In this document: piece by piece, positions 35,507-45,024 of the stretch
Numbering within the stretch: the first letter of the stretch is position 1
How the letters are laid out: each line of letters opens with the position of its first letter
Source of the DNA: Chitinophaga barathri
GTDB lineage: Bacteria; Bacteroidota; Bacteroidia; Chitinophagales; Chitinophagaceae
NCBI RefSeq assembly: GCF_003807585.1
Contig: NZ_RMBX01000012.1
Location: forward strand, 186,001 to 250,000
DNA length: 64,000 nt
Direction: 5' to 3'
Made by a program: the position numbers and the translations under genes
Notes under the pieces: generated by a model
What the model was told of the DNA's origin: nothing
Databases searched by the model: none
What the model saw: only the letters and a program-made list of their open reading frames with translations

Positions 35507-36793
35507 ATGAAACGAACCGTGATGCCTTTCATACTCGCCGCATGTACCCTGCTGGTGTCTTGCAGCAAAATGCTGGACGTGAAGTCGCACTCCGCCGTAG
35601 CTACGAACACATTGTCTGAAGCAGACGTGGAAGCCTTCCTGACCGGCATTTACAACCGCATGCAAAATGCGCCCGGCGCGGAATCCTACATCTCCTTCGA
35701 CATTACCGGCGGCAACCTGATCAACGCGGGCGCCACTACAGATGGTGGTCTGAATACCTTTATCACGAACATCCTGCGCCCTGAGAATGGCCTGATGTCC
35801 GCCGCATGGAACGGTTATTATTCCGCACTTTTCCAGGTGAACAACCTGCTGGAAACGCTGGACGGCATGCCCGATACAGAGCGGAAAATGCAGGTAGCCG
35901 GTATCGCGCATTTTTTCCGCGGGTACCTGTATTATAACCTCGTAACCCGCTGGGGCGGCGTGCCGGTATTAAGAAAAAACACCACCGCGAAAGTAAAACG
36001 GAATACCGAAGCGGAAACCTGGGCATTTATCGAAGAAGAGCTGGAGCAGGCGATCACACACGCGCCGGCTTATACAGCGGGCCAGTACTACCAGGTGTCC
36101 GGCATTGCCGCAAAAGCCCTGATGGCACGTGTAAAACTGGCGCAGGGTAAAAAAGAAGATGCGGGCAAACTTGCGGAAGAAGTAATAGGAAGCGGCCTGT
36201 TTTCGCTGGATGCTTTTGAGAAAATATTCCGGGCCACGCAGAATACGGAAGAGATATTTTCTTTTAAAAACCTGACCACCGAATCGTCTATCCGCGTGAG
36301 CACCCTCTTTTACACCTACGCACATACCGTAAAAGGAAGTTACGTATACAGGCCCACGCAGGAAGTGATGGACATGTTCACCGCCGGGGACAAACGCACT
36401 GCTCTGTCCGTGGAAACTTTCCAGGGCCTGCGTGTGATCAATAAATATCCCAGCGGCCAGAGCGGTACGGACCCGATCGTCGTGGTACGCCTGGCGGAAA
36501 TGTATCTGATCAGCGCGGAAGCAAGAGGCCTGGCGGGTGTTGACAGGCTGAATGAACTGCGCGTTTTCCGGGGCCTGGACCCCATACAGCCTGCTACGGA
36601 CGAAGACTACCTGGATGCCGTACTGCTGGAGAGAAGGAAAGAACTGCTGGGCGAAGGCTTCCGCTGGTACGACCTGGTGCGCCTGAACCGTGCCGTGCAG
36701 GACATCGGCCTTGCGGGCCGCGAGGTGAAATATCCGCTGCCCATGAACGAACTGGCGCTGAACAACCTGCTGGATCAAAACGACGATTATTAA
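35507..36793 (+). CDS. SusD/RagB-type surface lipoprotein
   Basis: A 428-residue outer-membrane lipoprotein (lipobox LLVSC) of the SusD fold, with tetratricopeptide-like helices and the typical C-terminal LLERRKELLGEGFRWYDLVR. I prefer the ATG at 35507, because it starts the signal peptide directly; an ATG at 35492 is also in frame. It is shorter than most SusD proteins (500-600 residues), which hints at a small ligand. It forms the lid of the SusC channel. Confidence 0.93.
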   Translation: MKRTVMPFILAACTLLVSCSKMLDVKSHSAVATNTLSEADVEAFLTGIYNRMQNAPGAESYISFDITGGNLINAGATTDGGLNTFITNILRPENGLMSAAWNGYYSALFQVNNLLETLDGMPDTERKMQVAGIAHFFRGYLYYNLVTRWGGVPVLRKNTTAKVKRNTEAETWAFIEEELEQAITHAPAYTAGQYYQVSGIAAKALMARVKLAQGKKEDAGKLAEEVIGSGLFSLDAFEKIFRATQNTEEIFSFKNLTTESSIRVSTLFYTYAHTVKGSYVYRPTQEVMDMFTAGDKRTALSVETFQGLRVINKYPSGQSGTDPIVVVRLAEMYLISAEARGLAGVDRLNELRVFRGLDPIQPATDEDYLDAVLLERRKELLGEGFRWYDLVRLNRAVQDIGLAGREVKYPLPMNELALNNLLDQNDDY

Positions 36794-36813
36794 TACTGAA
36801 TAAACGAACTGAT

Positions 36814-37722
36814 ATGTTGAATAAGTTAAGACTCATTCCCGTACTGATATTGTTCGCAGCCGTAAGCGTGAGCTGCGAAAAGGACAGTGTGGCCCAGGCC
36901 CCCGTCATCATCGAAAGTCCGCTTACGAAAAAGATCGCGGACAGCTCCGGCGTGGTGGCGCAGGTATTTTCCGATACGCTTTTCCAGGTGACGCCGGGTA
37001 TCATGGAGACAGACATTCATTACCTGAGCACGGACGGTTATGCCATGCACGTGTTTATCCTTGAAATAGATACGAAACATCCCGGCCTGAAACTGAAAGC
37101 AGGTACGCCTTACAACGCCAGTGCCTATGCCATGCAGACCGTGCCGGACATGGCTAAATACCTCGAAACCGGCAACGCCAAAGTAATGGCCGCTGTAAAT
37201 GCGGACTTCTTTAACACCTCAACCGGCGAGCCCCGCGGCATATTTGTCAAAGACGGGAAGGTGATCAAAACCACCTGGGCAAACGCACGCAGCGCCACAT
37301 TTATGGGCGTGACGAAAACGGGGGAGATCGTGATCGGCAACCGCGCGGAGTTTGCAGAACAACAAAACGACCTCCGGGAAGCGCTCGGTGGCGGTCCCAT
37401 GCTCGTGAGGGACAACCAGGTGCTGACACAAACGGACCTGACCGTGGAACCGCGCACCGGCATCGGTATGAACGCGTCCGGCAAGATGTATTTCATTGTA
37501 GTGGACGGCCGCAGCTTCTATTATTCAAATGGCATCACCATCACCCGTCTTGGCCAGATGCTGAAAGCCTGCGGCGCTACGATTGCCATTAATGTAGACG
37601 GCGGCGGCTCCAGCACCTTTATGATCAAACATCCGCTGGCGGATGTATGGCAGGTGCGCAACCGTCCCAGCGATGGTACTAACAGGGCCGTGGGCAATGC
37701 GTGGATGATCATGGCACAATAA
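36814..37722 (+). CDS. Phosphodiester glycosidase (NAGPA domain) lipoprotein
   Basis: A 302-residue lipoprotein (lipobox VSVSC) with an NAGPA domain (about 115-300), known from the uncovering enzyme that removes GlcNAc from phosphodiesters. Landmarks are VMAAVNADFFNTSTGEPRG, LGGGPMLVRDNQ, IVVDGRSFYYSNGITI and the catalytic-loop INVDGGGSSTFM. It is 20 bp after the SusD gene, so the imported ligand probably carries a sugar phosphodiester such as teichoic acid, capsule or exopolysaccharide (inference). Confidence 0.9.
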   Translation: MLNKLRLIPVLILFAAVSVSCEKDSVAQAPVIIESPLTKKIADSSGVVAQVFSDTLFQVTPGIMETDIHYLSTDGYAMHVFILEIDTKHPGLKLKAGTPYNASAYAMQTVPDMAKYLETGNAKVMAAVNADFFNTSTGEPRGIFVKDGKVIKTTWANARSATFMGVTKTGEIVIGNRAEFAEQQNDLREALGGGPMLVRDNQVLTQTDLTVEPRTGIGMNASGKMYFIVVDGRSFYYSNGITITRLGQMLKACGATIAINVDGGGSSTFMIKHPLADVWQVRNRPSDGTNRAVGNAWMIMAQ

Positions 37723-37746
37723 TCCTAACCCTAACAGATCAGAATC

Positions 37747-39063
37747 ATGAAACAAATTATAACGGGATGTTTACTGCTGGCATTGTTCTTCAGCGCCGGC
37801 TGTAAAAAGGATGATGACAAACAGGAAACCGGCTCGCCGGTAGTTACCGCCATCTGGCCGTCTTCAGGCACAGCCGGCATCATCGTAACACTGAAAGGAA
37901 AAAACTTCAGCTATGTGCGTGAGAACAATAAAGTGCAGTTCAACGGTGTGGATGCGATCGTAATCGAAGCGGCCGCTACACAATTGCAGGTGGTGAGCCC
38001 TGCTACAGGTGCCACAGGACCGGTAACAGTAGCCGTAGGGAATACTAAAACAGAAGGGCCGGTGTACGCGTATGTGCCCGCCATGGAAGAATATATCGTG
38101 GAAACATATTCCGGCAGCACTACGGCCGGTTCGGTGGACGGCCCGGTAACCAGCGCACTCTTCCGCAATCCCGAAGGGGTGGCCGTAGATGCAAATGGCC
38201 GCCTGATCGTAACGGACAGGGGCAATAACCGCATCAGGATGATAACGGCGGGAGAAGTAAAAGCAATAGCCGGGAATACCGCCGCAGGGTACACAGACGG
38301 AGCGGGTGCAACAGCACAGTTCAAACTGCCCTGGAAAGCCACGGCGGACGCAGCGGGAAATATCTACGTGGCGGACAGGGATAACAACGCCATCCGCAAG
38401 ATCACCCCGCTTGGCGTAGTGAGCACTCTCGCGGGCGGTGGAACGGCCGGTTACGCGGACGGTGTGGGTACTGCCGCAAAGTTTAACCAGCCGCTGGACG
38501 TAGCGGTAGATGCCGCGGGAAATGTATACGTGGCGGATAACCTGAACCACCGCATCCGCAAAGTAGCAGCGGACGGTACGGTGACCACCCTTGCCGGGAG
38601 CGGCACAGCCGGTTTTGCAAACGGTACCGGCACGGTCGCGCAGTTCAAAAACCCGAGTGGCCTGGATGTGGATAAGGACGGGAATATTATTGTGGCGGAC
38701 AGGCTGAACCACCGCATCCGTAAGATCACACCCGCTGGTGTGGTGACTTCCATCGCGGGGGACGGTAACACCGGCTATCGCGACGGAGATGCGGCGGGTG
38801 CCCGTTTTGCGGACCCATACGGTATTTCAGGAGATAAAAACGGGAATATCTTTATTGCCGATCTTAATAACAACAAGATCCGCAAGATCAATGCGGCAGG
38901 CCTGGTAAGCACGGTGGCCGGCACCGTGAAAGGATATGCGGACGGCGCGGGAGCGGCAGCCCAAATGAACGGCCCGACCGATGTATGTGTGGATGGAGAC
39001 GGTGTGATCTATGTAGCGGACCTGACCAACCATTGTATCCGGAAGATCACTTTGATGAAGTAA
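37747..39063 (+). CDS. IPT/TIG and NHL-repeat lipoprotein
   Basis: A 438-residue surface lipoprotein (lipobox FFSAGC). An IPT/TIG immunoglobulin-like domain (about 32-117) is followed by six NHL repeats forming a beta-propeller, each with a core like DAAGNIYVADRDNNAIRKI and a spacer like YADGVGTAAKF. Such proteins bind ligands and often occupy the surface-glycan-binding position of SusCD loci. It is 24 bp after the glycosidase gene, and the terminator at 39083 ends the operon. Confidence 0.9.
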   Translation: MKQIITGCLLLALFFSAGCKKDDDKQETGSPVVTAIWPSSGTAGIIVTLKGKNFSYVRENNKVQFNGVDAIVIEAAATQLQVVSPATGATGPVTVAVGNTKTEGPVYAYVPAMEEYIVETYSGSTTAGSVDGPVTSALFRNPEGVAVDANGRLIVTDRGNNRIRMITAGEVKAIAGNTAAGYTDGAGATAQFKLPWKATADAAGNIYVADRDNNAIRKITPLGVVSTLAGGGTAGYADGVGTAAKFNQPLDVAVDAAGNVYVADNLNHRIRKVAADGTVTTLAGSGTAGFANGTGTVAQFKNPSGLDVDKDGNIIVADRLNHRIRKITPAGVVTSIAGDGNTGYRDGDAAGARFADPYGISGDKNGNIFIADLNNNKIRKINAAGLVSTVAGTVKGYADGAGAAAQMNGPTDVCVDGDGVIYVADLTNHCIRKITLMK

Positions 39064-39082
39064 TCATAAAAAAGACGGTATA

Positions 39083-39113
39083 AAAAAAGGGGCTCACTGT
39101 AGCCCCTTTTTTA
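39083..39113. terminator. Bidirectional terminator after the SusCD operon
   Basis: A-run, GGGGCT, loop CACTGT, AGCCCC, TTTTTT, between two convergent genes. The A- and T-runs serve both strands. Confidence 0.92.
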
Positions 39114-39148
39114 TGCTGAATAGAATTCGTTTTTTCCATCGCGTTTTC

Positions 39149-39850
39149 TTAAAACACCAGCCTTGCGCTTCCTTTCATTTTAAAATATGTTCCCGTTTCC
39201 TTGAATTCGATATCACAGAAAGTAATGACGATTTTACCGTTCTCACGTGTTATGGCGACATTGCCGCTTTCTGCAACATAATAGGCACTGTAAGCAAGGA
39301 ACCTGATGTCCACTTCGTCTCTGTACTCCGGCTGTGCTTTGATCCTGTACATGCCCGTAGGAAGCGTTCCGGGTGTTTTGAAGGTGAAGGTAATGTCACT
39401 GTCGTAGCTGTCGGCAATTACCTGTGTTTGCCCGGTTACAGTGATATCATGGAACTGGATATTGCGGAAAAGCTGGGCTGTGTTATCGTTTAACTGGCAG
39501 GCGGGTTCCGAGCCTTCTACTACCACGGAATCAGTGACGGCGGTATAAACGCAGCCTGATTTTGAGATAACATCCACGGTGTAACGCCCCGCGGCAAATC
39601 CATTGGAATAGGGAATTTCGGGATTGGCTTCGTGGGAATTGAAATTATCAGGCCCGTGCCAGTTGATGATGGCTACGTTGTCAATGCCGCTGACGGACAA
39701 CTGGATGGTTTCGCCCGCCATAACAGGGGAATTGGTGCTCACAACGGGTTTTATTGAAGGATCGCAGGGCTTTCCGGCGTCGCTTTTTTTGCAGCTATTG
39801 ATCGTAATGATGCAAAGAGCAGAGAGTATAATAGTGTTGAAATTCATCAT
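39149..39850 (-). CDS. Hypothetical surface lipoprotein with Ig-like domain
   Basis: A 233-residue lipoprotein (lipobox ITINSC, Cys20). Residues 35-110 look like an Ig/PKD-type beta-sandwich (SPVMAGETIQLSVSG, INWHGPDNF, AAGRYTVDVISKSGC). The C-terminal half is also beta-rich, of unknown type. It lies 7 bp after the gene at 39858-41468 and is likely cotranscribed with it. Function unknown. Confidence 0.75.
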   Translation of the reverse strand: MMNFNTIILSALCIITINSCKKSDAGKPCDPSIKPVVSTNSPVMAGETIQLSVSGIDNVAIINWHGPDNFNSHEANPEIPYSNGFAAGRYTVDVISKSGCVYTAVTDSVVVEGSEPACQLNDNTAQLFRNIQFHDITVTGQTQVIADSYDSDITFTFKTPGTLPTGMYRIKAQPEYRDEVDIRFLAYSAYYVAESGNVAITRENGKIVITFCDIEFKETGTYFKMKGSARLVF

Positions 39851-39857
39851 GCTGGAT

Positions 39858-41468
39858 TTAATGGTTAATTCTGCCTCCGAAGATCAGTGCGGCCTGAAGT
39901 TGAAAGTAAACGTTGTCTATAACTACTTTCGGCCCGGGCCTTATGCCTATTTCCGCACCTACCCTGTGACCGCGGTGGCTTTTCATCCTGGTTGACCTGT
40001 AGCCCGCCCTGGCGCCTATTTTGGTGAGGGGCGTAGCGCTTATGTTGATGCGTTGCGGAATGTGCTCCCCTTCATCCGTTACATAGAGAAGCGAATGATA
40101 ATAAACCAGGTCCTCCAGTTTAAGCTGCTGCGCATACATCGCGTCCAGGTAAAGGTCGTTCTGCCTTTTCACTTCCCGGACACCGCTGAATTCATTATCC
40201 AATAACTGGATTTTCATGTCCCAGTACGAGCTGAGTCCGATGCCCGCACTGATAATGCCGGAGCGCATCATGGCAGACTGCTCGTTGACATTGCCGGGGA
40301 TTAAAGGATATTCCTCTCCGCCGTAGTGATAGATATAGGGCTCGGTATTGGTTTTGAATTCAATCCCGGTGGACGATCCGTATATCAACCGGTTGTCTAT
40401 CTGGTAACCAAGCCGCAGCGTTACGGATTTCTGCACATCGCCGGTGAGCGAGCCCACCACTTCCGCTACCCGGCCGCCCAACCGTTTACTGCCAAGGCCA
40501 ACACCATACTTGCGCTCCACGGTCCAGCTCTTTACAGGGAACTTTGTCTGTATATCCAGATTATTCGCCCTGCGGTACCTGGTAGGTGCGGCGGTCTCCT
40601 GCCAGTCGAAAGGAGTGACATTTTTTTCCACTTCCGGATTGTCCAGGTAAGCGACCTGGTAATCTACAGAAAGGCCGATGTTGTTTTTGTGGGTATAAAA
40701 AAATCCCACCCCGCCTTTTATATTGGTATTGAGGCCGTTGACGTCCACATTGGCCAGCGTAAGCGCAAATCCCGACATTCCCGAATTCTCCGGCTCATTG
40801 CGCAGCAGATCATAAAGTACTTTTTTCTTAGGGACCATTTTAACAGGACTGGTTTCGCCCGGCTTCCGCGCAGCTGTGGTGTCTTTGGGTTGCTGCGTCG
40901 TATCTGTCTTTAATGGGAAATAACACTTGTCATTGTATACATCCACCGACATATGAAGATGTTTGGTTGCCTTTCTGTATTTGATCCAGGCCACTACTGT
41001 GCCGGTGACCATTACGCCGGCGCCGATGCCGAAACGGGAAAAGAACCGGCCCTCGTCCATCCCGGGGTTATTGAACAGGCCAGAGAATGCGATCGCGGTT
41101 CCGGCGGCAAATCCGCCCCACATGTACAGTTTCGCATTTTTACGGTAGGTGTTGCTTTTGTTGAGCTCTGCCTGGGCCAGGTAACATTTTGCATAATAAC
41201 GACGGAGAATATCGCCGCGTTTATCAATTTCCACGGCCGCTTTGCCATCTATGCTGATCATGGGATGGTCCACCGTATAGGTCCTGTAATATCCGCTCGA
41301 ACTGCGCGAAGTGTGGGTTACGCTTTCATAGAGGATTTCCAGCTTAGTAGTATTGCCCGCTTTGCGCATTGCTGCTTTGGCTTTGGCTAAGGAGTCTGTT
41401 TGGGCTTTGGACAGGATAGGGGACAACAATAAAAGTAGTGCCACCTGCCAGGATTTTGGTTTCCGCAT
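39858..41468 (-). CDS. Hypothetical exported protein, probable outer-membrane beta-barrel
   Basis: A 536-residue protein that I cannot assign. It has a signal peptide ending LSKAQ (about 23), two weakly hydrophobic segments near 115-135 and 145-163, a Thr/Pro-rich linker (about 187-210), and from about 240 onward alternating strands such as GGVGFFYTHKNNIGLSVDYQVAY and YRSTRMKSHRGHRVGAEIGI that look like an outer-membrane barrel. It precedes the lipoprotein gene at 39149 in the same transcript. Confidence 0.7.
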   Translation of the reverse strand: MRKPKSWQVALLLLLSPILSKAQTDSLAKAKAAMRKAGNTTKLEILYESVTHTSRSSSGYYRTYTVDHPMISIDGKAAVEIDKRGDILRRYYAKCYLAQAELNKSNTYRKNAKLYMWGGFAAGTAIAFSGLFNNPGMDEGRFFSRFGIGAGVMVTGTVVAWIKYRKATKHLHMSVDVYNDKCYFPLKTDTTQQPKDTTAARKPGETSPVKMVPKKKVLYDLLRNEPENSGMSGFALTLANVDVNGLNTNIKGGVGFFYTHKNNIGLSVDYQVAYLDNPEVEKNVTPFDWQETAAPTRYRRANNLDIQTKFPVKSWTVERKYGVGLGSKRLGGRVAEVVGSLTGDVQKSVTLRLGYQIDNRLIYGSSTGIEFKTNTEPYIYHYGGEEYPLIPGNVNEQSAMMRSGIISAGIGLSSYWDMKIQLLDNEFSGVREVKRQNDLYLDAMYAQQLKLEDLVYYHSLLYVTDEGEHIPQRINISATPLTKIGARAGYRSTRMKSHRGHRVGAEIGIRPGPKVVIDNVYFQLQAALIFGGRINH

Positions 41469-41520
41469 AGTGTATCAGGTTAGGGAATAGGCGGCAAGAT
41501 ATGGGGAAATACCGGAATAT

Positions 41521-41542
41521 ATATAGCATAATTGTGCTATAT
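41521..41542. promoter_or_regulatory. AT-rich palindrome between the YjbR gene and the barrel gene
   Basis: ATATAGCA, 6-base spacer TAATTG, TGCTATAT is a perfect inverted repeat, located 53 bp before the start of the barrel gene. It could be an operator or a weak terminator of the YjbR gene. Confidence 0.4.
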
Positions 41543-41567
41543 TTAATAAATCATCATATAATTATTA

Positions 41568-41909
41568 TCATTTGCCGAGTTGCTCCTGCACTTTCTTCGG
41601 CAGCTTGCTTTTTACCAGGTTGTAAGACTCTTCCAGCAGTTGTTTTAATTCATCCTTTTTAACAGCAGAAGACTTACGGACAGAAACCCAGAGGTGTTTT
41701 GCCATATACGGCGCCGGGATGATGTTTTCCCGTTCGGTCAGTTCCTCAAAATTCTCCGGCGAGCATTTGAAGGAAAAATAATGCGGGGCCTCTATGCCCA
41801 CTACGCAAAACATTTTAGCGCCCACACAAAAGCAGAGGTCCGCACCCCACTTGATGTCTTCCGTAACGCCCGGGAACTTGCCGCATATACTGCGAAGGGT
41901 ATCTACCAT
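41568..41909 (-). CDS. MmcQ/YjbR family protein
   Basis: A 113-residue protein of the MmcQ/YjbR fold: IKWGADLCFCVGAKMFCVVG, HYFSFKCSPENFEELTE, IIPAPYMAKHLWVSV and a C-terminal helical pair. The family has a CyaY-like DNA-binding fold, but its cellular role is not established. It stands alone. Confidence 0.9.
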   Translation of the reverse strand: MVDTLRSICGKFPGVTEDIKWGADLCFCVGAKMFCVVGIEAPHYFSFKCSPENFEELTERENIIPAPYMAKHLWVSVRKSSAVKKDELKQLLEESYNLVKSKLPKKVQEQLGK

Positions 41910-41954
41910 AACACGGTGTTTATTCCCGCAAAAGTAGGAAATACCGGGTTGCCC

Positions 41955-41987
41955 ATAAAAAAAGACATCCCGAGGAATCGGGATGTC
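41955..41987 (-). terminator. Terminator of the double-DUF1080 gene
   Basis: GACATCCCGA, loop, TCGGGATGTC is a perfect 10-bp stem; on the minus strand it is followed by TTTTTTT. Confidence 0.92.
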
Positions 41988-42022
41988 GATTGAAAAACAG
42001 TGAACAATGAAATAGTCGCTGA

Positions 42023-43384
42023 CTACTTCAAACTCTTTATTTTGATGCTGCGGTAGCTCACGGCATTGCCATGATCCTGCAGCAGGATATGTCCTTTTTC
42101 AGCCATGCCGAAGTTGGGTATCTTCTCGTATTTGCTGCGGGCCACGAGGGCTTTGTAAATATTGTCGCCCCGTACATAACTCACCACTTTGTGCCCGTTC
42201 ATCCAGTGTTCCACGCGATTGTCAGGATACACTACCACGCGGCCGTGGTTCCATTCGCCTACTTTTTTGTGGGAGGCGTACAGTTTGTAAGCGGGGATGA
42301 GGTCGTACAGGGAGCCGATCTTGCGGTTGCCTGCGGCGCCCAGTTTGGCGTCAGGATGTTTTTCGTCGTCCAGCACCTGGTATTCCAGGCCGATGGCGGA
42401 GCCTTTGTTGCCTTCTGATTCGGTCACAAAATATTTCACGCCGCTGTTCGCGCCTTCGGTGAGTTTAAAGTCAAACTCCAGGGAGAACGCGGAAAACTCT
42501 TCGTCTGAAACGATATCGCCGCCATTGGTGCTTTCAGCGCCGCTGGAAGGTTCTACGTTCAGGGTGCCGTCTGTGATATTCCATCCTTTTTCGGGGAAAG
42601 CCTGTTTGTAAGCGCCGCGCCAGCCTTTGGTGGTGGAGCCGTCCCAGAGGAGGCGGATGCCCTGGCGTTTTTCCTGTTCGGACAGGGTGTTCGGGATGTT
42701 ATTTACCACGTACACGGTGTCGTAGGGAGAATATTGGGAGGCGGCGGGGTTTTCGATGATGCGGATATTTCTCCAGCGGATGTTTTTACCGGCATCTTCC
42801 TGTTTTTTACCGATACCATGCACCTGCAGGGCGATAAAACCGGAAGGCAGCTCGTTATCTATCACATGCGAGGCGGATATGCCGTTTATAAAGGTGCGGA
42901 TCTCGGAGCCACGGCATTCGATGCGGTATTTGTTCCAGGCGTTGGCTTTGTAGGCATGCTGGGCGCCGGGGTTCAGCTCCAGTGGGTAGAGCCAGCCGCG
43001 GCGGCCTTCCTCGTACACGCCACCGCTCCAGCGGCGGGGTGAGGGGTCTACTTCCATCTGGTAGCCATATACACGGCCGTTCTGGTATTCGGGTTTGCTC
43101 TGGCTGCGGAACTGGATGCCGGAATTGAAGTCTTTGTCCAGCTTATACTCCACTTCAAAAATGAAATCGCCGTAATCTTTTTCGGTGGCCAGGAAAGAGT
43201 TGGGTTCAGACAGTACGGTGGTGCCTACGATCTCGCCGTTTTTTGCTGTGTAGATGGCTTTACCGTTCAGCTGTTTCCAGCCTTTGAGGTCTTTGCCGTT
43301 GAAGAGGTTCTGCCATTTGCCGCCCTGAGCGGAGACGGCGGTGAGCCATAGCAGGCCGCATCCGAGAAGGATAAACTTTTTCAT
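42023..43384 (-). CDS. Secreted protein with two DUF1080 domains
   Basis: A 453-residue exported protein with a signal peptide ending AVSAQ (about 20). It holds two concanavalin-like DUF1080 domains in tandem: the first at about 24-215 (WQNLFNGKDLKGWKQL, DFNSGIQFRSQ, WRNIRIIE), the second at about 245-452 (RLLWDGSTTKGWRGA, EGANSGVKYFVTE, YQVLDDEKHPD, KGHILLQDHGNAVSYRSIKI). The second resembles the single-domain protein at 14632 more closely. It could cleave 3-keto glycosides. It has its own promoter and terminator, so it is a single-gene unit. Confidence 0.9.
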   Translation of the reverse strand: MKKFILLGCGLLWLTAVSAQGGKWQNLFNGKDLKGWKQLNGKAIYTAKNGEIVGTTVLSEPNSFLATEKDYGDFIFEVEYKLDKDFNSGIQFRSQSKPEYQNGRVYGYQMEVDPSPRRWSGGVYEEGRRGWLYPLELNPGAQHAYKANAWNKYRIECRGSEIRTFINGISASHVIDNELPSGFIALQVHGIGKKQEDAGKNIRWRNIRIIENPAASQYSPYDTVYVVNNIPNTLSEQEKRQGIRLLWDGSTTKGWRGAYKQAFPEKGWNITDGTLNVEPSSGAESTNGGDIVSDEEFSAFSLEFDFKLTEGANSGVKYFVTESEGNKGSAIGLEYQVLDDEKHPDAKLGAAGNRKIGSLYDLIPAYKLYASHKKVGEWNHGRVVVYPDNRVEHWMNGHKVVSYVRGDNIYKALVARSKYEKIPNFGMAEKGHILLQDHGNAVSYRSIKIKSLK

Positions 43385-43539
43385 GGAAATAGATTTGTAT
43401 CAGTAAAGCCGCCGTTTGCCATCCGGGTATAAGCACCTGCCGCTTTCAGTTTGATTTTTTTAAAGTTGACCGGTAAGCGCCGGCCCGGGCGGCGCTGCAC
43501 TAAGCTGTTATGCACCAGTAAGATGAGCTCAGGCGGGAA

Positions 43540-43572
43540 CCAAGATAGAAAAATATCACCAATATTTGCAAA
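43540..43572 (-). promoter_or_regulatory. Promoter of the double-DUF1080 gene
   Basis: On the minus strand: TTTG, a 21-bp spacer and TATCTTGG, one mismatch from TAnnTTTG. The leader would be about 150 nt. Confidence 0.55.
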
Positions 43573-43668
43573 CGATTGCAAAAAGATTGATGAAGGGCGT
43601 TTTTACCAAGATAACAGGATAATTCTGGATCCGCAAGGGCGGTGTGGGAGCGGATGGGTCAAAATTGC

Positions 43669-43796
43669 AAAGTGACGGTATATTTTCCCAAAACCCATCT
43701 TATACGATCGATATAGGATCGCTATTAGATCGCTATAGGATAAAAAATGGTAAAATCGTAGTAGTCCGAAAGTGATGATATATTCACCCTAAGCCT
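43669..43796. repeat. Imperfect 28-bp direct repeat, copies 100 bp apart
   Basis: AAAGTGACGGTATATT at 43669 and AAAGTGATGATATATT at 43769 begin two 28-bp copies that match at 21 positions. The second copy lies inside the 11-bp-period island. Confidence 0.6.
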
Positions 43797-43859
43797 GGTC
43801 GAACGATAGAGCAAGGATCGTCGAAGGATAGAGCAAGGAGAGAGCAAGGAGAAGAAGGG
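43706..43859. repeat. 11-bp-period repeat island (154 bp)
   Basis: Units GATCGATATAG, GATCGCTATTA, GATCGCTATAG start at 43706, 43717 and 43728. Exactly eight periods later come CCTGGTCGAAC, GATAGAGCAAG, GATCGTCGAAG, GATAGAGCAAG, GAGAGAGCAAG and GAGAAGAAGGG (43794-43859). Phase is kept through the degenerate middle, whose units mostly begin GAT, GTA or GTG. Confidence 0.85.
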
Positions 43860-43976
43860 TTAAAATAGTATCAATGAAGGGAAGCGGTTGGGGTGTTACG
43901 GCCGTTCCGGGGTGGAACCTGACCAGAATCAGGAGAAAATATCCGGGCGGGTATTCCGGAATATCACTCCTTTACT

Positions 43977-43984
43977 TACCTTTG
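43977..43984 (+). promoter_or_regulatory. Minus-7 box of the atpG promoter
   Basis: TACCTTTG matches the Bacteroidota minus-7 consensus exactly. The minus-33 element is not convincing. A small GGGT-GCAT-ACCC hairpin followed by TTTT lies in the leader before atpG (start 44036). Confidence 0.55.
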
Positions 43985-44035
43985 CAGCCAAAAATAGGGG
44001 GGTGCATACCCTTTTATGTAAACCTTTTAATATAT

Positions 44036-44920
<885 letters not shown>

Positions 44921-44966
44921 TCTTATTCACAAATAATCAACAGCACATTTTTTATATTTCTGAAAG

Positions 44967-45007
44967 AATGTCAAAGGTCTTATTTTCGGCCTTTGACATT
45001 TTTGTTT
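44967..45007 (+). terminator. Terminator of atpG
   Basis: AATGTCAAAGG, loop, CCTTTGACATT is a perfect 11-bp stem followed by TTTTTG. It rules out longer scpB starts within it. Confidence 0.88.
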
Positions 45008-45024
45008 CAGACAAACCACCGTCC

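Noticed and set aside
43874..44035. Upstream extension of atpG
   Set aside because: It would run through the TACCTTTG promoter box. The conserved N-terminus starts at the ATG at 44036.
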